From Sphingosinicella sp. (GTDB lineage Bacteria; Pseudomonadota; Alphaproteobacteria; Sphingomonadales; Sphingomonadaceae), in the NCBI RefSeq assembly GCF_013911755.1, contig NZ_JACESP010000031.1, positions 1 through 38,139 of the forward strand: a stretch of 38,139 nt of DNA. The letters run 5' to 3'. The position numbers were made by a program, and so were the translations under genes. This document shows positions 7,915 through 16,768 of the stretch, piece after piece; positions within the stretch are counted from its first letter, which is position 1; every line of letters begins with the position of its first letter. Under the pieces are notes generated by a model, which was not told where the DNA came from, ran no database searches, and saw nothing but the letters and a program-made list of their open reading frames with translations.

Positions 7915-8799
7915 CTATCGGCCGCGAGATCGCTGGATAGACGGATGAATTCTTGAGGGCTCCTGTCGGATGGATGCAACTTCGACCGGCTTTCGCTCGC
8001 GCGTTTCCCTGACCATGGCAGGGCGAATTTGATCACCTCGGTCGACGTGGTTTTGCAGTTTCGTGGTCGCGACCTTCATAACACGCGAGATCGCTTCGGG
8101 ATTGTCGAACAATGCGGTTCGCACCACTGCCTCGATCACTCGCAACTGACTTTGCGCGGCTCGCTCGTTTCTGTCCCCGGACGCCGCGGCTCGGGATCGA
8201 GCCGAGCGCTCGTGAGTCTGTGACTGATCTCGGCCGGCCTCCCGGCTGAATGACGGAACGGCAGCCGGCGCGATGCTGTTGCGGCTCTTGTCTCGCTGTA
8301 GCCGATCCAATTCTTGTAGGTCGCGTTCGTTCGGCCGATATCCTCGTACTTCCAATCCTTGGCGACTGGCCTCGAGCCATGCTGCCCGGCGGAAGGCTTC
8401 GCTGCCAGTAAGATGAACATTCGACCACCCGCGATGCCGGGCGATGGCGACGAGATCACGCACGACCTCCTCACTCTCGCTCGAGGTGACAAGACGCCGT
8501 CCTTGGTCCCGAAATGCAGGCTCCTTCGCCCGGGCCGTCGTGAAGTAGGCCGGTTCGCCCGACCATTTGCCGGTCGACGAAAAGTAGCGCTTTTGCAGGG
8601 GCTCCGGTATGTCGCCGGCAGAAATTGATCGGGGCAGAACCCCCGCCCCCTCCTTGCCTTTGTTAGAGGTGCCGGGCTTCTTGGGAATGTCGTCACGCGT
8701 GTCTTTCCCAGAACGCGGTACGGACTGACCTTCACCAATCGAAATGGCATTGGCGCGCTTCCTGGCGCCCCGCGAATTCTCGGACTTCTCAGCGGACAT
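7915..8799 (-). CDS. LPD7-domain protein, detached relaxase C-terminal module
   Basis: A 294-aa basic protein and the last gene of the transfer operon. YFSSTGKWSGEPAYFTTARA, then FRDQGRRLVTSSESEEVVRD, SNVHLTGSEAFRRAAWLEAS and LEVRGYRPNERDLQELDRLQ make up a large polyvalent protein-associated domain 7 (LPD7). This domain normally sits C-terminal to relaxase or primase domains in TraI/MobA-like proteins. No nuclease motif is present. ATG at 8799 overlaps virD4 by 11 bp and has an AGGAAAGGA ribosome-binding region. Coupling to virD4 suggests it helps dock the relaxosome to the coupling protein; this is inference. Confidence 0.75.
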   Translation of the reverse strand: MSAEKSENSRGARKRANAISIGEGQSVPRSGKDTRDDIPKKPGTSNKGKEGAGVLPRSISAGDIPEPLQKRYFSSTGKWSGEPAYFTTARAKEPAFRDQGRRLVTSSESEEVVRDLVAIARHRGWSNVHLTGSEAFRRAAWLEASRQGLEVRGYRPNERDLQELDRLQRDKSRNSIAPAAVPSFSREAGRDQSQTHERSARSRAAASGDRNERAAQSQLRVIEAVVRTALFDNPEAISRVMKVATTKLQNHVDRGDQIRPAMVRETRERKPVEVASIRQEPSRIHPSIQRSRGR

Positions 8800-10753
8800 G
8801 GGCTGTCCTTTCCTGGATAATAGATGTGGATGGCTGCCCGACCGGTGGCAAAAGTGCCCGCTCGACCATCGCCGACACGAAGGCGATCGCGGCGGCCTCG
8901 TCGCCCGGGGGCGGTAGTTCGGCCAGGTCGCCCAGAACCAGCATGTCATTCGTGATCTCGGCCGCACCTGCCAGCTCGGCGTCGGTCATTTCCCGCATCA
9001 CAATTTCCTCCTGTATGGTCCCGCCCGAGCTTGTCGCCGGTTGCTGTGGGGCGCCGCTCAGACCGGGTGTACCAGCGCCCTGCCGCGCTGAAGCCGGCGT
9101 AGGTGGGGAAAGCATTGCCGCGATTGGACGGGCGGACGGCACAGGCGGAGCAACCACCCGTCGCGTGAAGCGTGGCATCCGGTAATAGGCGATCTTGCGC
9201 CCTCGAATTGGGGGGATGCCGGCGCGAAGGAGCAGGAGCTCGTTCTTCGGCAGCTGCATGAGCTCTTGCGGCAGCAGGAGCGCGCGGCGCTGATCAGATT
9301 CCGAGATGCTCCGGTTCGCCAGTAGCCCGTGGATGGTACGGCTGCGGGATTTCACGTTCATCGTGAAAAAGCCGAGCCGTTCGGAAAGTTCGTTCGCGAC
9401 CTTCAGCTCCTTAGGCGTGAAGACAACCTCGAGGCCGCAATTGGCGATGATCTCGTCGGTGACATCGGGACCGTAGATTGCGCGAAGCTGGGATCGGCTC
9501 TGAATGACCGGAACCAGGCGCAGGCCATAGCCGGCGACGTAGGAGAAGCCGCTCGCAATCACCGAGGCTTTGCCGAGCCTGGCGAACTCGTCGAGCAGGA
9601 CCAGGACCGGGACATTGCTAGCGCCCTCAGGAAGGTCGCGGGTGTTGAGATCCACGAGTTGCTGCAGGAACAGACTGTAGATCGGCGCGATGCGGTCGAT
9701 ATTGTCGGGCGACACGCCAAGGTAAATCGACATGCGCCGACGCCGCACCTCGCGCAGGTCGAAGTCGCTCTCCGAGGTGGCGGTATCCACCATGGGGTTG
9801 AGCCAGAGATTGAGCCGTGCGGTGATGGTCTGCTTGATCCCGGAAAAGGTGTTGTCCGAGGCCGAGGTGAAATCCTGGATCGCGGACACGCAGGCTTGGC
9901 TGAGGCGCTGGCCCACCCTGCGGGCTTCCTGAAGCGCTGCGGGAAGGTCGCTCTTGGGATCGCCAGTCGTGAGGCGGCGGTATATCTCGCCGATGGTGAA
10001 GGGCAGGCCCGGGTTGGATGCGACCAGGGCGCCGACGCCGACAAAGGCCGCTCGCGCAGCCTCCGCCCAGAACGGATCGGATCGCTCCGGCGCGGGGAAA
10101 AGCATGCCCGCGATCTTCTGCAGCTCGTTGACGACCTCGATGTCATCAGTCCGCCTGATGTGCGCCAAGGGGTTGTACCGCGCCGTCCGCCCCTCCGCAT
10201 CGAGCGGATCGAACAGGTGCACGGCCTGGCCGGCACGCGCACGATACCCCGCGCTTGCGCCCCAGTTCTCCCGTTTCACGTCGAGCACGACCACCGAATC
10301 TGGCCAGGTCAGCAGATTGGGAATGACGACGCCGACGCCCTTCCCCGCGCGTGTGGGCGCCTCGAGCAGAACATGTTCGCTCCCGCCGAATATCAGAAAA
10401 CGTCCAGCCTTGCGGCCGACAACGATGCCGGCAGCCGCGCGAAGGCCCTCCCGCCGGATCTCGCCTTCGCGCGCAAACCGGGCGGTGCCGTGCAATGCCG
10501 GCCCGCGGCGTAGGATCGCGATGGCCAGAAGTCCCACCACGATACCGCCTGCGAGAACCCCGCGCTTCAGCCACTCGATAAGCAGCGGGTCCGCCCGATA
10601 ATACCACAACCACGCGGGCAAGGCCGTGATGTCGGTGTTGGGGCCGATCTGGCCCATCCCAAAGAGGGCAACCAGCATGGCGATCGCGCAGCACGATATG
10701 GTGCCACCGGCAACGGCCAGGCCGATGATCCAGAAGTTACGCTGCACCGGCAT
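8789..10753 (-). CDS. virD4: Type IV secretion coupling protein VirD4/TraG
   Basis: The inner-membrane ATPase that passes the relaxosome to the secretion channel. Two N-terminal membrane segments (about residues 6-34 and 64-81) are followed by HGTARFA, the usual entry to the TraG/VirD4 domain. The Walker A variant is EAPTRAGKGVGVVIPNLL (about 131-148) and Walker B is VLVLLDEFARLG (383-394). Length 654 aa. The C-terminus after residue 560 is Pro-rich, then acidic, as in substrate-recognition tails. ATG at 10753 was chosen as the start of the hydrophobic N-terminus; it overlaps virB11 by 17 bp. Longer in-frame starts would lie further inside virB11. Confidence 0.92.
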   Translation of the reverse strand: MPVQRNFWIIGLAVAGGTISCCAIAMLVALFGMGQIGPNTDITALPAWLWYYRADPLLIEWLKRGVLAGGIVVGLLAIAILRRGPALHGTARFAREGEIRREGLRAAAGIVVGRKAGRFLIFGGSEHVLLEAPTRAGKGVGVVIPNLLTWPDSVVVLDVKRENWGASAGYRARAGQAVHLFDPLDAEGRTARYNPLAHIRRTDDIEVVNELQKIAGMLFPAPERSDPFWAEAARAAFVGVGALVASNPGLPFTIGEIYRRLTTGDPKSDLPAALQEARRVGQRLSQACVSAIQDFTSASDNTFSGIKQTITARLNLWLNPMVDTATSESDFDLREVRRRRMSIYLGVSPDNIDRIAPIYSLFLQQLVDLNTRDLPEGASNVPVLVLLDEFARLGKASVIASGFSYVAGYGLRLVPVIQSRSQLRAIYGPDVTDEIIANCGLEVVFTPKELKVANELSERLGFFTMNVKSRSRTIHGLLANRSISESDQRRALLLPQELMQLPKNELLLLRAGIPPIRGRKIAYYRMPRFTRRVVAPPVPSARPIAAMLSPPTPASARQGAGTPGLSGAPQQPATSSGGTIQEEIVMREMTDAELAGAAEITNDMLVLGDLAELPPPGDEAAAIAFVSAMVERALLPPVGQPSTSIIQERTAHVR

Positions 10754-11741
10754 CGCCCACCTTCGGGTGGAAATAGACCTCTTCGACCTCGAAGCGGCCG
10801 CCATGGCGCCGGGTCTGGACGACCACATCGATGAGCATGCGCAAAAGTCCGCGGATATCATCGCGCGCGAGATCTCGGCCGCCCTCGGATTCCTTGACCA
10901 GTAGCGTCAGCTGCTCGAAGGCGCCCGCGGCAGAGCCGGCATGGACGGTGGTGATCGAACCAGGGTGTCCCGAGTTGACGTTCCGCAAATAGAAGAAGGC
11001 GGTGCCGTCGCGCAGCTCCTGCAGCAGGATGCGATCCGGGCGCATGCGCAGCGCGCTTTCGAGCAGCTGCTTGGGACCGACCTTTGCAAGGCCCTGCCCT
11101 TCGCTCGAATAGACCAGGTGAACGACATTGCGATGGGGCACGATGAGTTCGCGCGTGTCCTCGATCGTAAGCAATCGCTCGTCGGGCGGGATGAGCTGGA
11201 TGAGCGCTTTCGCCAAGGTCGTCTTGCCGGACCCGGTTGCACCGCTGACCAGGATATTCTTACGCGCGGCGACCGCGATCTTGAAGAAGGCCGGCCAGTC
11301 CCCCGCGTCGCGAAGCGCCACCAACGCAGTGTCGGTTTCGGTAAGGCCCCGGGCGCTCGCGCGCGTCGTGTCAAAGAGGCCAGCGCGTGCGAGCTGGTCG
11401 ATCGGCAGGGTTACGGTCGAGGGCTTGCGTATCGTAAAGGACGGGCAGCCGCTCGGCGTCACCGACGGGATCACGATCTGGCAGCGCTCGCCGCCTGGAA
11501 GGACGGTCGAACAGATCGGCGTCTGCCCATCGATGTCCTGGTGCGTGAAGCTTGCCGCGGCGACGGCGAGCGTTCCAAGCCACTCGCTGTCCAGTTCAGG
11601 CAACTCATGCCATCGCCACCCCTGCCGGTCCTCGATCCCCGCCTCGCCCGGGCGGTTGATGACGAGCTCGGTTACATCATCCGGCTCCAGCAACGGAAGA
11701 AGCGGTTCGAGATAATGGCGGAGGACGGCGGTATCGCGCAT
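10737..11741 (-). CDS. virB11: VirB11 hexameric traffic ATPase
   Basis: The cytoplasmic AAA+-like ATPase of the type IV secretion system. Walker A is GATGSGKTT (residues 167-175). The Asp box is LLTIEDTREL, Walker B is RILLQELRDG and the His box is NSGHPGSITTVHA, all in canonical order. Length 334 aa, normal for the family. ATG at 11741 lies 3 bp after the virB10 stop. In the usual picture it works with VirB4 and VirD4 to power pilus assembly and substrate transfer. Confidence 0.94.
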   Translation of the reverse strand: MRDTAVLRHYLEPLLPLLEPDDVTELVINRPGEAGIEDRQGWRWHELPELDSEWLGTLAVAAASFTHQDIDGQTPICSTVLPGGERCQIVIPSVTPSGCPSFTIRKPSTVTLPIDQLARAGLFDTTRASARGLTETDTALVALRDAGDWPAFFKIAVAARKNILVSGATGSGKTTLAKALIQLIPPDERLLTIEDTRELIVPHRNVVHLVYSSEGQGLAKVGPKQLLESALRMRPDRILLQELRDGTAFFYLRNVNSGHPGSITTVHAGSAAGAFEQLTLLVKESEGGRDLARDDIRGLLRMLIDVVVQTRRHGGRFEVEEVYFHPKVGDAGAA

Positions 11742-11744
11742 GGT

Positions 11745-12974
11745 TTACCGCCGCAGCTCCAGATTGTAGACATCGGCGAAGTTGAAGTCCTTGGCGACGA
11801 AGATACCGACCTCCTCGCCCTGGTTCTTTTTCAGCACCGGCCGGATGTTGATGTTGTTCTGGAGCGCGATCGCGGCCCCTTCGCTCGGCGCACGCGTGAC
11901 ATTGTTGAAATTGCCGTTGCCGCTCGATGCGGCCTGCCCGGCAATATAGGCGGCGTCATCGACGAGCGAGAGCAGGAGCGCGCCGCCGAACCGTGCCCAG
12001 AAGAAGCTGTCGACCGCCCCAGCGAGCCCGGCGCGCCCAAGGGCATCGGAACCAGGCGAGGCAAGGTCGATGCGGACGCCTTGCGGCGTCACCGCCCGCG
12101 TCCAAAGCACAAAGAGGCGGTTCTGCCCTTGTTGGATCCCCCCGCGATATTCGCCGAGCACGCGCGTACCCTTTTCCATCAGCACGACCCGGCCATTCTC
12201 GGAGTAGACATCGCGGGGGATCAGGCAGGATGTATATCCAGGCTGCGCGGAGTTGATGGCCGTCTGAAGGACGCAAGGGATCAATGTGCCCGCGGTGATC
12301 AGGAAGTTCCGATTGGGGAGCATCGAGGCTCGCGCTTCGCCGATCGCCGAACTCTGCCGCAGCACGTCCAGCGCGTTGGGCGCCCCGCCCTCGGCACTCG
12401 CTGGAATTCCTGAAATCTCGGCCGGTTGCGCGCCCGAGGGAACTCCCGCTGGGTCCTGAGAGGGCCTGCCGCCGAGATTGCGCCCGCCATAGGCGATGAG
12501 TGTAGACCGTCGCGCCTGGTCAGCGAGGTTGGGCCGGGCCGCCGCCCCTCCTGTCGGTCCCGGCGCGGCTCCCGCCTGCATGGCAGGGACGATCTGACCG
12601 TCGGGGCCAGGAACGGCCGTTTGAGGATTGAGAACCGGCGCGTTGGGATCGCTTCCGCCGACGCCCAACGGTCGAGGCTGCGGCGCAACGGCTGCGTAAT
12701 CGACGGTTTCCCGCGCGACGATATCGCGCCGTTCACGGGCCGCCCCGCCCGGGGCCGTGAGATCACGATTGGAGGCCTGCTGGCTTGTCCCGGAATTCAC
12801 CCACAAGATGCCGAGCACCATTGCGGTGCCGGCAAAAATCAGAGCCGTATTGCGCTTGGCAGGCGTCATTCCGCCGATCGGCTCGATACCGCGCTCGTGC
12901 AGAATCTCGTCCCTTTCCGGTGTGACATCGGCGCCGGGCAGAGGGCGCGAAACAGGGGATGGATCTTCGGCCAT
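11745..12974 (-). CDS. virB10: VirB10/TrbI core-complex protein
   Basis: Spans the cell envelope and links the inner-membrane ATPases to the outer-membrane ring. One membrane segment lies near residues 43-60 (ALIFAGTAMVLGILWV). A Pro/Gly/Ala-rich periplasmic linker follows. The conserved TrbI/VirB10 domain starts near GTLIPCVLQTAINSAQPGYT and contains RDVYSENGRVVLMEKGTRVL. The small helical antenna region matches SFFWARFGGALLLSLVDDAA. The 409-aa length is normal. ATG at 12974 lies 3 bp downstream of the virB9 stop. Confidence 0.93.
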   Translation of the reverse strand: MAEDPSPVSRPLPGADVTPERDEILHERGIEPIGGMTPAKRNTALIFAGTAMVLGILWVNSGTSQQASNRDLTAPGGAARERRDIVARETVDYAAVAPQPRPLGVGGSDPNAPVLNPQTAVPGPDGQIVPAMQAGAAPGPTGGAAARPNLADQARRSTLIAYGGRNLGGRPSQDPAGVPSGAQPAEISGIPASAEGGAPNALDVLRQSSAIGEARASMLPNRNFLITAGTLIPCVLQTAINSAQPGYTSCLIPRDVYSENGRVVLMEKGTRVLGEYRGGIQQGQNRLFVLWTRAVTPQGVRIDLASPGSDALGRAGLAGAVDSFFWARFGGALLLSLVDDAAYIAGQAASSGNGNFNNVTRAPSEGAAIALQNNINIRPVLKKNQGEEVGIFVAKDFNFADVYNLELRR

Positions 12975-12977
12975 GGC

Positions 12978-13835
12978 TCATTCCTGCGGATGTGTGATGG
13001 TGCGCTCGACATGGGGCGAGCCGGTGTTCGTCCCATGGTCGGCCCCATAAGGCTCCGGTGCCTGATTATAGATGCACAGCACCTCCCCGCCTCGCCGAAG
13101 GCGCAATTGACGCGCCACTAGATGGACGACGACGAATTCGTCGCGGACGTCGAAGGGGACCAGCGTTTCCGACCCGTCGGGTCGCACCAGATATATAGCT
13201 GGCACTTCGCGGTTCGCCGGGAAACGCAGGACCGTGAACTGCCCGTTGTCGGAGACTTCCGACGGCTGGAGCTCGCTGGCGCCCTGAACCTTGTAGTTCA
13301 TGTTGCGAGGCCCCTCGATGACCCCATGATCGAGAGCGCCGCGAACGGCCCGGGCCTCCAGGGTAGCCGCCTGCATGGCCATCTGCGCGGCCCTGAGACG
13401 CTCCGCGCGTGCGGCGTCATCCTTGGGGTATCGGAACCGGACCTGAAAATAGGCTTGCCCGTTGCGGCCCGTGATGGGCCCGCTCCGGGCGGTCAGCTCA
13501 AATGCATAGCTGCGCAGTTCGCCGCCTCGCGACGTGGTGACTATGAGATTGGTCGGTCCGGCCCGCTCGCGGGGTTTGAGGAAGAGGATATGGCCGGCAA
13601 CGGCCACCTCCCATGAGACCGTATCGCCGAGCGCGACATGCTGGATCGTCTCATCGTCGCTCAAGACAATTTGTGTTGCCGTCCGGAAGGTGCCGACAAT
13701 CCGATAGACCTGGGTCTCCTCATATTCGACGAACTTGACCCGCGGGTCTGATGCAGCACCTCGCGGAACCTCGACCGCGCGCGCCGCCGCTACGGGTACG
13801 AGCGCGCAAATGATGACGGCAGAGAGCGCCTTCAC
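12978..13835 (-). CDS. virB9: VirB9/TrbG core-complex protein
   Basis: Periplasmic partner of VirB7 and VirB10 in the outer-membrane ring. The chosen start is GTG at 13835: GGAGG lies 7 bp upstream, the GTG overlaps the virB8 stop (GTGA), and it gives a clean signal peptide (VKALSAVIICALVPVAAARA). The protein then carries the family blocks YRIVGTFRTATQIVLSDDET, TNLIVTTSRGGELRSYAFEL and YKVQGASELQPSEVSDNGQF. Length 285 aa. An upstream in-frame ATG at 13952 would lie inside virB8 and would remove the signal peptide from the N-terminus. Confidence 0.92.
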   Translation of the reverse strand: MKALSAVIICALVPVAAARAVEVPRGAASDPRVKFVEYEETQVYRIVGTFRTATQIVLSDDETIQHVALGDTVSWEVAVAGHILFLKPRERAGPTNLIVTTSRGGELRSYAFELTARSGPITGRNGQAYFQVRFRYPKDDAARAERLRAAQMAMQAATLEARAVRGALDHGVIEGPRNMNYKVQGASELQPSEVSDNGQFTVLRFPANREVPAIYLVRPDGSETLVPFDVRDEFVVVHLVARQLRLRRGGEVLCIYNQAPEPYGADHGTNTGSPHVERTITHPQE

Positions 13836-14530
13836 CGGATCACCTCCGGATCGGCACGGTAGTTCTCGACCTGGAATCCCAGCGGGTTCCGGTAGCGATC
13901 GCCCTCCGCCATGGGCGCGTTGGCGTAGGCGAATGTGATCGTGGCGATCCAATCGGTGTTCTGCGTGTCGGTCTCGGTCAGGACTGTCCGGGTGAAGCGG
14001 ACGTTGGCGACCCGATCGTTGATGAAGGCAATGTTGCGAACGCGCGCTTGCACGACCGCATTCTTGCCCCAGACATTTTGGGGACTTGCACCATTGTTGC
14101 TGCTGTAAAAGCGCGCCCAGCGCTGCTGCTCGGTCGGTTGCGAGAGGATAGTCACAAACCGAAAGTTTTCCTCGGCCGCTGCCGGAATCCAGCTTTCGCG
14201 GGTTCTTACATACTGAGCGAGGAAATATTTCGTGACCGCCTCATCATAGCGCATCGGCCGCTGGGTGAGCGCGGTCTGGACATCCACCGCGCCGGTGGTC
14301 TGATTGACGCGAATAACATAGGGCACGACGGTCTTCAGGGGCGTCAATGCGGCAACCGCAAAGATCGATGCCGCAGCCAAGAGTGAGGCGATGGCTGCGA
14401 TGCTCCAGGCGATACGGGTCGAGCGCAGGGCGGTCCGGATCCTGTCCTGATCCCAGCTTCGTGCGTCCCGGAAATAGCGTTGCAGCCCCGATGCCGGCAC
14501 GGCTTCTGATCGATCATCAGCAGCTCGCAT
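13832..14530 (-). CDS. virB8: VirB8 inner-membrane scaffold protein
   Basis: A bitopic inner-membrane protein that nucleates the type IV secretion inner complex. A short cytoplasmic N-terminus (YFRDARSWDQDRIRTALRST) leads into one membrane helix near residues 40-62 (AWSIAAIASLLAAASIFAVA). The periplasmic NTF2-like domain follows, with PYVIRVNQTTGAVDVQTALT and the conserved Y-x-V-Q/Y-R-E-W-like region near DEAVTKYFLAQYVRTRESW. Length 232 aa. ATG at 14530 overlaps the lipoprotein gene by 14 bp. Confidence 0.93.
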   Translation of the reverse strand: MRAADDRSEAVPASGLQRYFRDARSWDQDRIRTALRSTRIAWSIAAIASLLAAASIFAVAALTPLKTVVPYVIRVNQTTGAVDVQTALTQRPMRYDEAVTKYFLAQYVRTRESWIPAAAEENFRFVTILSQPTEQQRWARFYSSNNGASPQNVWGKNAVVQARVRNIAFINDRVANVRFTRTVLTETDTQNTDWIATITFAYANAPMAEGDRYRNPLGFQVENYRADPEVIR

Positions 14531-14858
14531 AGTGCGGCTCCCTTGGTGCGACCGAGACCTTGTCTCCCGAGGTTGATGGCGATGGCACTGCGGGCGGCGG
14601 GGGCGGATCGCCGTCTCGTGGACGGGACAAAGGTGGTATGGGCGGCGCGGCTCTCGGCGCCGTGGTGGCAGGCACCGGCGAGCCGGGCAGGACGCTTCCG
14701 TAGATGTTTACATCGCGCAGGTGACGCCCATTGCACACCGCCAGCTTCTTGGGTCCGGAAGCACAGCCGACGACACCCAGCACAGCCAGACAACCACCTG
14801 CGCAAGCTAGACCGTAGCGGAGGCTCGAGGTGGAAATTCGCGGAAAAAGGAAAGTCAT
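14517..14858 (-). CDS. virB7: VirB7-like lipoprotein
   Basis: A 113-aa protein with a lipobox-like LGVVGCASG (lipidated Cys at residue 32) after a hydrophobic stretch. A Pro-rich, low-complexity C-terminus follows. Position between virB6 and virB8 and the lipobox indicate VirB7, the outer-membrane lipoprotein that anchors VirB9. The sequence outside the lipobox is not well conserved in this family, so position carries much of the weight. C42 (LAVCNG) could form the disulfide seen between VirB7 and VirB9 in the Agrobacterium system (inference). Confidence 0.75.
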   Translation of the reverse strand: MTFLFPRISTSSLRYGLACAGGCLAVLGVVGCASGPKKLAVCNGRHLRDVNIYGSVLPGSPVPATTAPRAAPPIPPLSRPRDGDPPPPPAVPSPSTSGDKVSVAPREPHYASC

Positions 14859-14870
14859 GATGATGCCTCG

Positions 14871-15815
14871 CTACGCCGCTTCGATGCTACCGCCGCGACG
14901 AGCGGCGCGCTCCAAATTGCGGCTGTTGCGCATGACGCGACGCTGTCGGAAGGGAGATGCCATCGTGCCCCATGCCGTTCCGGCGAAGGCACCCACGCCT
15001 GCAGCGGCTCCCCCGGCTATTCCCGTTGCGATGGCGGGAGCCTGGAAGAAGAAGATCGTGCCCAAGAATATGTACGCAGCAAACAGGACGGCACCGAAGG
15101 CTGTATCCACGACGCCCTCAGATGCTGCCGTTGCAGCTGCTCCCAGGTCAGTGATTAGGGTCGTGATGGCTATGATTACGGCGAGGAGGACGATGTAATT
15201 GAATACTTGGCCAAGCCAGCCGTGAAAAAAACGCCTCGTGGGCTCGAAGAGGGCTAGGGCAATGAAGATGGGACCAAGCGCGATAATGATCGCCAGCGCG
15301 ACCTTGGCAAAGATCGTTATAGCGAACCCCACCGCTGCCGACAGCCCAGCCAATGCCTTGAGCCCCAGACTCAGCGCATAGAGGACCAATTTATACGGGT
15401 TGATATCGCTGTACGTTGCGGCTTCAGTCTCTATGCGGGCAATAATAACATCGCTTTGCGCATAGTAGTCATCGAAAGCCTCCCCAACTGTATCGATCGT
15501 CTTACCAGCGAGAGCTTGGGAGATCGCATCGGGCATTCCGTGAAAGAGCGGCGTCGTAATCCAGTCGGAATAGGCGACGGTCGTTGCAGCAATGTACAGC
15601 AGGCAGAGCTTCACCATTCGATAGAAGAGTTCACCCCAAGGTTCGCTGATGATGCCCCGCATCACCATATAACCGAACAGGGCAATATAGATAACTAGCC
15701 CCACCGCAAGCGGGCCACGGACGACCTCCACGACGTTCTGAAGACGCTCGTTGAGGAAAAGATCGAGCTTCCCATCGACGTTCGTATAGAGTGAATTGAA
15801 CATGTCCGTGGCCAT
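14871..15815 (-). CDS. virB6: VirB6/TrbL polytopic membrane protein
   Basis: The polytopic inner-membrane component of the channel. At least six hydrophobic segments are visible, including VGLVIYIALFGYMVMRGII, MVKLCLLYIAATTVAYSDWI, ALAIIIALGPIFIALALFEP and YIVLLAVIIAITTLITDL. The block GPIFIALALFEPTRRFFHGW with the following LGQVFNYIVLL is typical of VirB6/TrbL. ATG at 15815 is preferred over TTG 15827, since GGAG lies 6 bp upstream. The C-terminal tail is basic (SPFRQRRVMRNSRNLERAAR). Length 314 aa. Confidence 0.92.
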   Translation of the reverse strand: MATDMFNSLYTNVDGKLDLFLNERLQNVVEVVRGPLAVGLVIYIALFGYMVMRGIISEPWGELFYRMVKLCLLYIAATTVAYSDWITTPLFHGMPDAISQALAGKTIDTVGEAFDDYYAQSDVIIARIETEAATYSDINPYKLVLYALSLGLKALAGLSAAVGFAITIFAKVALAIIIALGPIFIALALFEPTRRFFHGWLGQVFNYIVLLAVIIAITTLITDLGAAATAASEGVVDTAFGAVLFAAYIFLGTIFFFQAPAIATGIAGGAAAGVGAFAGTAWGTMASPFRQRRVMRNSRNLERAARRGGSIEAA

Positions 15816-15836
15816 GTAAGGCTCCAAGGCGCTCGA

Positions 15837-16055
15837 TTATTTCGAAAGTGACCGCATCTTGTTATCGAGGGTCCGGAGGCTTTCAGCGTTGGAACATTCC
15901 TGTTCATTGGGATGTGAACCGTCAGCACACGCTTTGATGAGTTCTCTAAGCTCTTCGGGGTGGGACGTTAGATAGTCCTTTCCGCGCGGCGCTCGCTCGC
16001 AACTTGTCAGCATTCCCGCTGCGGCAACCCCAAGCAGGAGAGATTTTGCAGTCAC
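15837..16055 (-). CDS. eexN: EexN-like entry exclusion lipoprotein
   Basis: A 72-aa lipoprotein with the lipobox LTSC (Cys 19). The mature part reads KDYLTSHPEELRELIKACAD then HPNEQECSNAESLRTLDN, matching the EexN-family pattern of a short tail with two cysteines and an N-A near the second. EexN-type proteins reduce redundant transfer into cells already carrying the element. ATG overlaps the virB5 stop (ATGA, 16052-16055). Position between virB5 and virB6 matches the usual place of this gene in such operons. Confidence 0.78.
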   Translation of the reverse strand: MTAKSLLLGVAAAGMLTSCERAPRGKDYLTSHPEELRELIKACADGSHPNEQECSNAESLRTLDNKMRSLSK

Positions 16056-16765
16056 TGCGACAAGCTTTCTAGCTTCGTCGCCAGGATCGCTTCGCTTTCC
16101 CGCTGTGATCGCAGCCGGACATCCGCTTCCTGCCGCATCCGCAGCGCCTGCAACTGCAGCGCATCGTTCTGGATATGGGCGTTCTCGACCCCTACCCTCG
16201 CCTGGATGTCCATGACCTGCTTGGCGTCCGACGCCGTATCGAGTGAGGTTCTCAGCTCCTCAAGGCCGGTGGTACGCTGCGCGGATACGCCATAGGCGGC
16301 CTCCGCGATTGCCGCATCTCGCGCTGCGAGATCGCCGTTGCGCAGGAGGTTGTCCCGGGAAGCGCGCTCATAAGCTGAAGCACCCGGCCGCAATTCCGGC
16401 AGGGCGACGCGGTTGGCGTTCCGAATGCGGGTCGCGGAACTCCCGAGCGAGCCCAGACTGGCATTGTCCGAAGACATCAGCCGATTGATGTCACGCGCCT
16501 CCCGCGGCAGAAGATGGCGCATGGCGTCAGTGGAAAGCGACGAGGCAATGCCGTTGACGTCGGTGACCTGGTTGAAGCTGCCATAGAGCTGCTTCGCCTC
16601 GGCAATCTGCTCCTTCCCCTGATCGATCATCGACAGGGTGTTCTTCACCGTGGCCAAGGCCTGCAGATAGCCGGAGCTGTCATAGACCGGGATACCCTGG
16701 GCGGCCGCCGGCCCTGCCATTCCCAACGCGATGGCGCCAAGCGCTGCGCATTTGCCATTACCCAT
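16052..16765 (-). CDS. virB5: VirB5/TrbJ minor pilus protein
   Basis: Predicted periplasmic adhesin-like component of the pilus tip. It has a signal peptide (KCAALGAIALGMAGPAAAQG) and a mature helical protein that begins GIPVYDSSGYLQALATVKNT and continues with IDQGKEQIAEAKQLYGSFNQ, typical of VirB5/TrbJ. The C-terminus is a long coiled-coil-like helix ending in SEAILATKLESLSQ. Length 237 aa. The start has an AGGAAAGGA ribosome-binding region. It lies 3 bp after virB4. Confidence 0.9.
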   Translation of the reverse strand: MGNGKCAALGAIALGMAGPAAAQGIPVYDSSGYLQALATVKNTLSMIDQGKEQIAEAKQLYGSFNQVTDVNGIASSLSTDAMRHLLPREARDINRLMSSDNASLGSLGSSATRIRNANRVALPELRPGASAYERASRDNLLRNGDLAARDAAIAEAAYGVSAQRTTGLEELRTSLDTASDAKQVMDIQARVGVENAHIQNDALQLQALRMRQEADVRLRSQRESEAILATKLESLSQ

Positions 16766-16768
16766 AGC

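Noticed and set aside
9329-10513. A 394-codon + strand open frame opposite virD4
   Set aside because: Antisense shadow of a clear coupling-protein gene.
10941-12413. A 490-codon open frame on the + strand across virB11 and virB10
   Set aside because: It lies wholly antisense to two well-supported genes, has no recognisable domain and is typical of open frames that arise opposite GC-rich coding sequence.
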